Shown here in pieces: positions 7,282-15,000 of a DNA stretch of 17,117 bases. This DNA comes from a bacterium (GTDB lineage: Bacteria; UBP14; UBA6098; B30-G16): contig JAUXEQ010000008.1 of NCBI GenBank assembly GCA_030620455.1, positions 1 to 17,117 of the forward strand, given 5' to 3'. Every line of letters begins with the position of its first letter. Positions within the stretch are counted from its first letter, which is position 1. A program made the position numbers and the translations under genes. A model generated the notes under the pieces. That model was not told where the DNA came from. It saw only the letters and a list, made by a program, of their open reading frames with translations, and made no database searches.

Positions 7282-8097
7282 ATGAAACTTCCAATCGAGA
7301 AACGAAATTCACCTATTGGCGTCTTCGATTCAGGTGTGGGTGGACTTACTGTCGTAAAAGAACTTCTAAAACAGCTTCCCGGTGAGGACATCGTTTATTT
7401 CGGTGATACAGCAAGATATCCGTATGGACCACAGTCATCGGAGATAGTTACTCGATTTTCATTGCAGAATGCAAGATTTCTTATGGGCTTCGGTATAAAG
7501 ATGCTTCTTGTGGCTTGCAACACTGCATCAAGCGTTGCAATGAGTGAACTTGAACAATGGCTTGCAGTACCAGTAATTGGAGTTATTGAACCGGGAGCTA
7601 AAGCAGCAGTCGAAAATACTAAAACAAACCATATCGCCGTTATAGGAACCATCGGCACTATAAACTCTTTCTCGTATCAAAAGGCTGTTGAGAAATTCAA
7701 TCCTGAAATTACTGTTATAGCAAAGGCATGTCCGCTTTTCGTTCCTTTGGCTGAGGAGGGCTTTTTTACCGGTCCTGCTGTCGATTACTTCGTCCATTAT
7801 TACCTCGATGATATTTTTCGTGCAGAAATTGATACTTTAATTCTCGGTTGCACACATTATCCGCTGCTGTATGATGCTATTCGTTCCACAGCCGGTTCAA
7901 CGATAAAAATTATCGATTCAGCGTATGCAGTGATTTCCGAACTTCAAAAGTTCCTCGAATTAAACGATCTTCATGCGCAACGAGATAAGGGTTCTGCAAA
8001 ATTCTTCGTGTCCGATTCACCGGAAAGATTCGCCAAAATTGGCGAGAAATTCCTCTCAAGGAAATTAGATGAAGTAACTCTTGTCTCCTCAGATTGA
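7282..8097 (+). CDS. murI: Glutamate racemase
   Basis: This cytoplasmic enzyme interconverts L- and D-glutamate and supplies D-glutamate for the peptidoglycan stem peptide, added by MurD. The 271-residue length is normal. All family landmarks are present: FDSGVGG (15-21, with Asp16), VYFGDTARYPYG (38-49), ACNTAS with catalytic Cys79, PVIGVIEPG (97-105), IGTIGTI (121-127), and GCTHYP with the second catalytic Cys190 and His192. The two cysteines are the acid/base pair for the two enantiomers. The start ATG has only a weak AGGA about 12 bases upstream, but it gives the usual short lead before the first motif. It stands alone functionally among the surface genes, with 174 bases before it and 371 after. 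Its presence shows that the cell makes peptidoglycan, which fits the OmpA domains encoded next. Confidence 0.96.
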   Translation: MKLPIEKRNSPIGVFDSGVGGLTVVKELLKQLPGEDIVYFGDTARYPYGPQSSEIVTRFSLQNARFLMGFGIKMLLVACNTASSVAMSELEQWLAVPVIGVIEPGAKAAVENTKTNHIAVIGTIGTINSFSYQKAVEKFNPEITVIAKACPLFVPLAEEGFFTGPAVDYFVHYYLDDIFRAEIDTLILGCTHYPLLYDAIRSTAGSTIKIIDSAYAVISELQKFLELNDLHAQRDKGSAKFFVSDSPERFAKIGEKFLSRKLDEVTLVSSD

Positions 8098-8468
8098 GTT
8101 TTCCAAATTTTCTTCATGCAGTTATAATTGATCCAGAATGCCGATTTGGAAATTCATTTTTAATATTTTCTTACCTACTTTGAGAACTTCCATTACTGAA
8201 AAATAACTTGAAATATACATACCTTCGATGTAAATTTTTTGGTTATTTAACAATTTACAAAGAGATACTTAAGCGTTTTATTAAATGAAATTAATATTAG
8301 ATAGTAAACTTTTACATTCAAATTGCTGATAAAGCTTAACGATTACAAGTGAAAACCAGATATCCGAGAACTGCCAGCGTTTCTGAGAACTGCATAGAAA
8401 CTGAATTAGATTTTATTGTCGATTATTAAGTCGTAAAATCTGAGATTATCAAAAAGCATGGGGGGAAT
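8098..8468. other. Intergenic region between murI and the barrel-OmpA gene
   Basis: About 370 A/T-rich bases with no credible gene on either strand. It begins with a long-loop inverted repeat just after the murI stop. Further on, TTGAAA at 8208-8213 and TAAATT at 8231-8236 are 17 bases apart, which is promoter-like but easily chance. The promoter of the 8469 operon most likely lies here. Confidence 0.5.
8100..8152. repeat. Inverted repeat immediately after murI
   Basis: TTTCCAAAT (8100-8108) is perfectly complementary to ATTTGGAAA (8144-8152), with 35 bases between. It starts three bases after the murI stop codon and is followed by TTCATTTTT. The position suits a transcript 3'-end structure, but the loop is long and the stem A/T-rich. 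Confidence 0.3.
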
Positions 8469-11261
8469 TTGCGGAATTTCCTATTGACAATTTTTTTAGC
8501 GATAGCTATTCCAGCTATTGCACAAAACCCGTATAAAGAAACTTTACCAAAGGAGACTTATTCAGAAATTCCTGTTCCTGTCTGGTCACCGGGAAAATTT
8601 TTCTCAGCCGAATTCTCCAAACCGTTTTGGGGAGTTGGCGATGCATTGCACTCGGCTCGAATTTCGTTTTTTTCTCCTCATTACCATTGGGGTCGTGTTG
8701 GTGGTTATATAAATCACGAGGGCAACAAATACTTTTCTATCCAAAAGATTGCTCCAATCTATCAATCAAAATGGTTCAAATACAAAAAGTTAAATTTATC
8801 TCTCTGGGCAAGTCCCACAATACATCATGGAAGTCATAATGAGATGGAATTCGTTGATTTTGATCCATCGGATCCATTGTTTTCCGAATCGAGTTCATTT
8901 TTATCCTTAGGCTTTGATATGGGTACCACAGTTCAATTACGGAACTTCTCATTGTATCTATGGTTGGACAATCTTATTAGTCCAAATTTATCGATTAAAT
9001 CCGAGAATGCGCATCCGCCTCAGAAATTTAATTTTCTCTTACATAGCTATTTATTTTCTGGATTAAAAGTTTATGCAGGTTCAAGATACGAAGCAACATC
9101 CGGATTTATTCCAGATGTTGGAGCAGGATATGAATTCTCAAATATGGATATTTCCTTAGGTTGGCGAAATTCTTCGATGTGGTTTGAACTCTCGGTTCCA
9201 ATATTAATAACCGGCTTTAATATAGGATACGACATGGGATATCATGTTTCAAACAACGATGTCTCACGTGCGGGTTTAACCTCACACAGAGTTGGATTAA
9301 TTTATGCAGAACCACAAATTATACTGCCAAAACCGGATCTTATGGTTTTTTCAGAAGGTACTGAAGTGTTGGTTCCTCTTGAAGAATTAGTTTTCAACTC
9401 CATAGTCGTCAACAAAGGGGAGGTTCCAACGGATACAATAACTTATCTGTCTCTTATTTCAATTTCAGAATCGGAAACATCGTTTGTGGGAATTCATGAA
9501 ATACCAATACTTGCTGCAAAGGAAACATTATTCTGCCCAGTTAGATTTTGTCCAAAGAAACCGGGAAGTTATAAATTATTTTTCTCAATCGATGACGACG
9601 GAAGCAAATTCCCGAAATTTGTGGGTAATATCGAAGAGGAAAACGAGACAGACAATAGACTTGCATTTGAAGTTGAGGTATATGAGGAGCCTTTAGTAGA
9701 AATTGCACCAATTATAACCGATTTAATGATTCCCAATCTAACATATATGACAGTCGAACTACCTATCGAACCCAAAATCTTTTTTAACCCAGATACCTAT
9801 GAGGTGCCAGAAAGATTCGAAAAAACACTTGGGATAATCGCTGAGCGAATGCTTGAGAACCCAGAGGTAATCCTTGAGGTTAAAGGCTTCGTGGATCCTT
9901 TTAGTGAAGAAATTGATAGCAATCTTGCAAAAAAACGCGCACAGGTTGTTGCGGACAAGCTGGTTCGGTATGGTGCTCCCAGAACATCGGTGATTGTTAA
10001 AACTATCTCGGAGTATGACTTTAGCTCGCAAAGAATTGTGGGTTCCAGATCGCTCATTTCAAATGAGGATAAAAAAATGATCGGTGAAGAGAACAGACGT
10101 GTGGAAATCTCAGCAAGCATAATGGATGTAGATCCGCTTGTATATGAGTTTGAAATGGGGCTCGATGATACAGAAATTCCAAAGAAAGCAGAAGAAGCTT
10201 TTGATACGCTGGCAGGAATCGTGGCAGGTCTCCTATGCTCTAATCTCAACTCAGGGATTCTTCTCGAGGGTTTAGCACCGATTGGCACAGATCCAGTTAA
10301 AACACTTGAGAAATTAAACATCCTAAGAGATTATCTAATCCCAAATATGCAGATGTTCTGCCCACTCGAGCGAATGCCAGTTTCTATTTCTATTAGAAGA
10401 GTCGAAACAAAAAAAGCAATTCTAAAAATATGGGTCACACCTGAGGAAATTTTATTTAAGCCATTCGAAGAAGCTAAGTTAACAATAGACTTCAATATCC
10501 CAGAGAAATTTAAAAACAATATAATTGAACTCAGAACTTCCCAGGATTCCCTTATCGATCGTTACAGAATATATATTTCTGAGAGTGGAAAGAAAGAACC
10601 GTTTATTGTTCTTTCGGAAGGCAAAGGTGCACCTTCAAAGGAATTTTCGTGGAAGTGGATTGATAATAAGGGTTTTATAATTGATCCCCAGGAAAGTTAC
10701 CGAGTTGTCGTCGATGTAAAAGATATATATGGCAAAGAATATGAATTCTTCTCAAAGGATATGGTTGTGTTTGTTGATGACTGGACTCGTCGAACTGAAT
10801 CTTCTCTTCTCGTTCGTTTCACATTCGACGAGGCTTTCAGCGAATCCAAATATTTGGAGAGTCGACTCGAGGACCTTTGCGGAAATATCATCACAAAAAC
10901 CTCGATTCCCAACAATCAAATAACAGTTAGGATTACAGGACATACGGACATAATAGGAAGTTCTTCCAGAAACAAGGAATTGTCGATAGAGCGTACTCAG
11001 CGTATGTATGATCTGTTTAAAGCCATATTTAAGTTCACATTAAATTTTACTACGGACAAAGAATTCGAAGACTGGCTTGCTAAAAATAACGTCGAAATCA
11101 TCACGGAAGGTAAAGGCGAGGAGATGCCGTTCGAAGTACAGACAAACAAGCCATTTGGGGAAATTGAGAGAACCATCGTGGGTAATAACAACATTCCTGA
11201 AGGACGTGTTTTGAACCGTCGAGTTTCTATTACCGTTGAGGAATTTCTTAAACAAGAATAA
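8469..11261 (+). CDS. PorP/SprF-like outer-membrane barrel fused to OmpA peptidoglycan-binding domains
   Basis: A 930-residue protein with signal peptide MRNFLLTIFLAIAIPAIAQ. Residues about 40-282 resemble the PorP/SprF barrel family of T9SS-associated proteins, including the closing 'F-NIGYDMGYHVS ... SHRVGLIYAEP' strands. Residues about 288-407 are a CARDB-like beta domain. Residues about 434-550 are an OmpA domain (Asp476, then KKRAQVV with Arg490, closing ENRRVEI). Residues about 560-660 look like a decayed OmpA repeat. Residues about 667-765 are another beta domain. Residues about 780-926 are a second good OmpA domain: GHTD with Asp827, NKELSIERT with Arg842, closing LNRRVSI. The Asp/Arg pairs correspond to those that bind diaminopimelate in OmpA. 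The start is a TTG preceded by six G bases (8460-8465) at only three bases' distance; no ATG gives a signal peptide. It lies upstream of the giant repeat protein and probably serves it. Confidence 0.7.
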   Translation: MRNFLLTIFLAIAIPAIAQNPYKETLPKETYSEIPVPVWSPGKFFSAEFSKPFWGVGDALHSARISFFSPHYHWGRVGGYINHEGNKYFSIQKIAPIYQSKWFKYKKLNLSLWASPTIHHGSHNEMEFVDFDPSDPLFSESSSFLSLGFDMGTTVQLRNFSLYLWLDNLISPNLSIKSENAHPPQKFNFLLHSYLFSGLKVYAGSRYEATSGFIPDVGAGYEFSNMDISLGWRNSSMWFELSVPILITGFNIGYDMGYHVSNNDVSRAGLTSHRVGLIYAEPQIILPKPDLMVFSEGTEVLVPLEELVFNSIVVNKGEVPTDTITYLSLISISESETSFVGIHEIPILAAKETLFCPVRFCPKKPGSYKLFFSIDDDGSKFPKFVGNIEEENETDNRLAFEVEVYEEPLVEIAPIITDLMIPNLTYMTVELPIEPKIFFNPDTYEVPERFEKTLGIIAERMLENPEVILEVKGFVDPFSEEIDSNLAKKRAQVVADKLVRYGAPRTSVIVKTISEYDFSSQRIVGSRSLISNEDKKMIGEENRRVEISASIMDVDPLVYEFEMGLDDTEIPKKAEEAFDTLAGIVAGLLCSNLNSGILLEGLAPIGTDPVKTLEKLNILRDYLIPNMQMFCPLERMPVSISIRRVETKKAILKIWVTPEEILFKPFEEAKLTIDFNIPEKFKNNIIELRTSQDSLIDRYRIYISESGKKEPFIVLSEGKGAPSKEFSWKWIDNKGFIIDPQESYRVVVDVKDIYGKEYEFFSKDMVVFVDDWTRRTESSLLVRFTFDEAFSESKYLESRLEDLCGNIITKTSIPNNQITVRITGHTDIIGSSSRNKELSIERTQRMYDLFKAIFKFTLNFTTDKEFEDWLAKNNVEIITEGKGEEMPFEVQTNKPFGEIERTIVGNNNIPEGRVLNRRVSITVEEFLKQE

Positions 11262-11364
11262 ACTAAACAATAGGTTGAGAACAATAAGATTACATTCACG
11301 ATTTGGACTGTGTGTTAAATATTAAGATTAACTGCAATTGAAAATTTCAATGATAGGTAACAGG

Positions 11365-12045
11365 ATGAGAAATAGCAAAACTACAATAATTCTGATTCGA
11401 CATGGAGAAACAGTTGCCAATAAAGAGGGAATATTCCGTGGAAGAGCCGACTTTCCGTTAAACGAAAACGGTCGAAAGCAAGCAAAACTTCTCGCAGAAG
11501 ACCTGAAACGCTTTAAAATCGACATTTTAATAACTAGTCCTCTTTCGCGGTCAGTGGACACTGCAAGAGCTATTGCGGATATTCAAAACCAGAATTCTGC
11601 AAGATATAATGATGAGGAATTGTCTCTTCTAACTCCGCAGGTGGATGATAGATTTACAAACATTTCCTTGGGCAAGTGGGGGGGCACACCTCATTCAGAG
11701 ATTAGTGAGAAATTTCCACAGCAATATCATCGATGGCTAACGGAACCAGAGAAATTAGTAATTCCCGGCGCAGAAACACTCGACAACGTTATGAATCGAA
11801 CAGTAGCTGCACTAACGGAAATTGTGCAACAATACCAAGGAAAAACGATAGCGATTATAAGTCATAGAGCAGTACTGAAGCCTCTGATAGCGGGAATACT
11901 TGGAATAAGGAAACCGTATTTCTGGAAAATTCATTTAGATACTGCGTCGTATTCTATACTAAACTACGATTCTCAAAACGGATTTTGCCTATATCAACAT
12001 AATTTAAACAGGCACCTTGCAATACTTACAGAGGAGAAAATTTAA
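11365..12045 (+). CDS. Histidine phosphatase (phosphoglycerate mutase-like) family protein with altered acid residue
   Basis: A 226-residue cytoplasmic protein of the histidine phosphatase superfamily, whose members transfer or remove phosphoryl groups through a phosphohistidine. Visible are IILIRHGET (8-16) with nucleophile His13 and Arg12, SPLSRSVDTA with Arg62, and IISHRAV with the second histidine His167. The usual 'L-R-E-I-x-x-G-x-W-E-G' block reads FTNISLGKWGG (97-107), so the general-acid glutamate is Asn99 and the second glutamate is glycine. Its substrate is unknown, and it could be catalytically impaired. In-frame starts are TTG 11338, ATG 11350 and ATG 11365. I chose 11365 because AGGT lies six bases upstream and the family normally begins just before IRHGE. 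It ends 24 bases before the giant protein gene, so the two are probably co-transcribed. Confidence 0.85.
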   Translation: MRNSKTTIILIRHGETVANKEGIFRGRADFPLNENGRKQAKLLAEDLKRFKIDILITSPLSRSVDTARAIADIQNQNSARYNDEELSLLTPQVDDRFTNISLGKWGGTPHSEISEKFPQQYHRWLTEPEKLVIPGAETLDNVMNRTVAALTEIVQQYQGKTIAIISHRAVLKPLIAGILGIRKPYFWKIHLDTASYSILNYDSQNGFCLYQHNLNRHLAILTEEKI

Positions 12046-12069
12046 CTAAAGGGAATAATTTGCAGTAAA

Positions 12070-15000
12070 ATGACCAGTAAATTATACATATTCGGACTTT
12101 TATCGATTTTGGTTTTTGCGGGAACCGTTTTCGCAGATACTCCTGGACCATATGCCAGTATGACACAACCACTTCCTGCATCGTGGTCGGGATGTACTTT
12201 GCAGGTTATCAAGATTGTTATTAAGGACTCCACCGACGATATCGATACAAGCTCGATAGAAATTCGTGTGGCAGGTTTAAAATACGATTGGGGAGATACG
12301 CAATTAGAATGGGATGGTGATTCTGTATTAACTTTCACTCCCGATAGTGTCTTTTCAAATAAGGATACAGTTCTCGTCGAGCTACTCGCTGCAGATGACA
12401 TCGATGGAAATCCATTACAAGGAGCACCTCGAAGTTGGAAATTTTACATAGATTTGGATTTCCCGTATTTTGTTGCCTCAACACGACATCCATCCCCAGA
12501 TGAGACCGTCTGTGATGATGTCGATAGTATCGCCATTAAGGTTGTCGATACGACATCCGGGATTCCATTGGATGGTGTTTGTATGTGCTTCAATTCATAT
12601 TGGTTCACCTGTCCCGATGAACGGTCGTCTGGGTTCTGCTGGCAGCCTACTGTGGATACCAACATCGTATATCGAGATTCGATATTTTTCCTACGCTGGG
12701 ATCATCTAATAAACAACGGCTATTTTAACGACGAGGATTCGATTGAAGTTTGTCTTCGAAAAGCCGTTGACAAAGTAGGAGTTGGTGCACCAGATATCGG
12801 CGCTGTTTGCGGTCCGCACTGGTTTGATACCACGGACACAGATCAATGCTGGACTTTCCTGCGTGATTGTGAGGGTCCAAGATCGTTATTAGTTTTCCCG
12901 TCCGATAACGATACTTTTGCATGCGATTCTATTGTTATTCGTTTTGTAGATTATTCTGCAATCGATACAACCAATATACAAATATTCGTAACCGGTGGCG
13001 GCATACCGTATATAAGCACATCGGATGTTTTCAATGCAAACTCTACTGGAGACACAGCATTCTACATAGGAAATTTACCTGAAGGAACTGTTGCAGTTCA
13101 CATAATAAGAACCCGAGATGTCGAAGGCAACTGGCGAACATCGCACCCATGGTGGTATTTCTATGTTGACAAAACGCCACCCATAGTTTCAAATCCATAT
13201 CCACCTATCAACGGCGTGGCAGCAACATCCGTTCCGTTAATTTCTCTGGATATAAGCGATGTTCGAACCAAAGTTGACAGCTCATCTATTGAACTTGAAG
13301 TCGACGGTACGATCTATGATTTGAGCGACACAGCTCTTAGTTGGGATGGTGCTACATTGGAATTCTCATCCACTGTTGCGGGGATAAGTTTTTCTCACAA
13401 CGATACTGTTAAAGTCTGTCTCGATGAAGCCTGCGATATTGTCAAGGACGAACTATGTGGTCCTAATTGTATTGAAACCCCATACTGCTGGGAATTTACC
13501 ATCGACATTGTAGGACCTGATGCGGAACTTGTTAGTCCTCCTGAGAGTACCTATTCAGCCTGCGACGATCAGGATTTAATTTTGCGAATTTTTGATTCGA
13601 ATGGCGTAGATAGTTTTTCTATTGTGTTAGATGTTGACAGCGTTACATACGATTCATTAAATAACTTTACTTATCGCAACGATACTCTTGTGTTTACTCC
13701 TCCATTTCCATGGACTGATGGTCAATCGGTATATTGGGAGCTTAAAGAAGCCAAAGACCTCTATGGCAATCCTTTATCAACTTCAATCTCAGGCATATTT
13801 TTTATAGATCTATCTCCACCTAAAGTACTGGACATAAAACCAGCAGAATGGACTGTTTTTGGTCCGTCATACATAACATGCATATTCGAAATCGTCGACT
13901 CTGGTGCTGGCGTCGACCCATCAACGGCTGAGATAAATGTTAACGGTCATACATATTCCTACCCCTCCGGTTTCACATGGGATGGCTTGCATTTAGGCTT
14001 CGACTTGTGCTCAACCGGTCTTAGCTTTACCGATGGTGAGACTGTGTTAGTTTGTCTCGAGATTGGAGACAGTATCGACTCAAATTATTGCGGTCCCAAT
14101 ATTGCTGACACATGCATCCGATACACAACGGATCTTCAAGGACCATTCGCAGAAATGCTGTTCCCACCAGATAGTTCTGTTACTGCATGCTATGACAGCA
14201 TTGTCAAAATAATTATAACCGATCCTAACAAAATTGATACTACAAGCATCGAGATTTCCATCGATGGCGTAACATATACGCTCGATTCTTCAGAGGTCTT
14301 CTTACGTGGAGATACGGTAATTTATCGTCCTTCGACAGCTTTCTCACACGGAGACACCGTTAATGTCGAAGTTTTGGCAGCTAAGGATACATTAGGCAAT
14401 CCGATAGATTCCGGTTATGCATGGACTTTTTTGGTAGACATAGAACCACCAATATTAGCAAATTATTTCCCACTTAACGGTGAAGCAATAGCCAGCGCAT
14501 CACCCACAATAAGGATGTGGCTCGAAGATTCTCCGGCTGGTGTCGACACTTTAAGCATCAACATAAGAATCAATGGTATATTATTTCATTGGAGTTCTGC
14601 AGGAATGTCATGGTCGTCGGGAGTTATGATTTTCAGTACTGCGGATGTGGGATTGACGTTTGGTGATGCTGAAACAGTGGAAGTATGCTTGGTTAGCGTA
14701 ACAGATTTGGTTCCGATCTCTCTCTGTGGCGCAAATGCTTATGCACCAGATTCCTGCTGGAAATTTACTATAGATTTAATGGGACCAGCATCCGAACTCA
14801 TACTCCCAGATGACGGTTCATATTCCTCTTGCGATTCGCAAGAGATTCGAGTTAGAATTTTCGATATAGAAGGCATTTTTGCAGATAGCACAGCAATTCG
14901 AATAAACGACGATACTCTTCGAGCATGGCTCGGTGAACTCGTAACCTTTGGCGATACTGCGATTTACATCCCCACATCAGCTTTCAGCGATGGCGAAGTT

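Noticed and set aside
8208..8236. TTGAAA and TAAATT spaced 17 bases apart before the barrel-OmpA gene, looking like a sigma-70 promoter
   Set aside because: The consensus of this lineage is unknown and A/T-rich intergenic DNA yields many such pairs; not listed as a promoter.
9797..10321. Antisense open frame of 174 codons inside the barrel-OmpA gene
   Set aside because: The plus-strand frame carries clear OmpA motifs here; the antisense product is serine-rich without recognisable features.
12042..12922. Several short frames in other readings at the start of the giant protein
   Set aside because: The plus-strand frame from 12070 is open for 1682 codons with a signal peptide and conserved modules, which explains the region completely.
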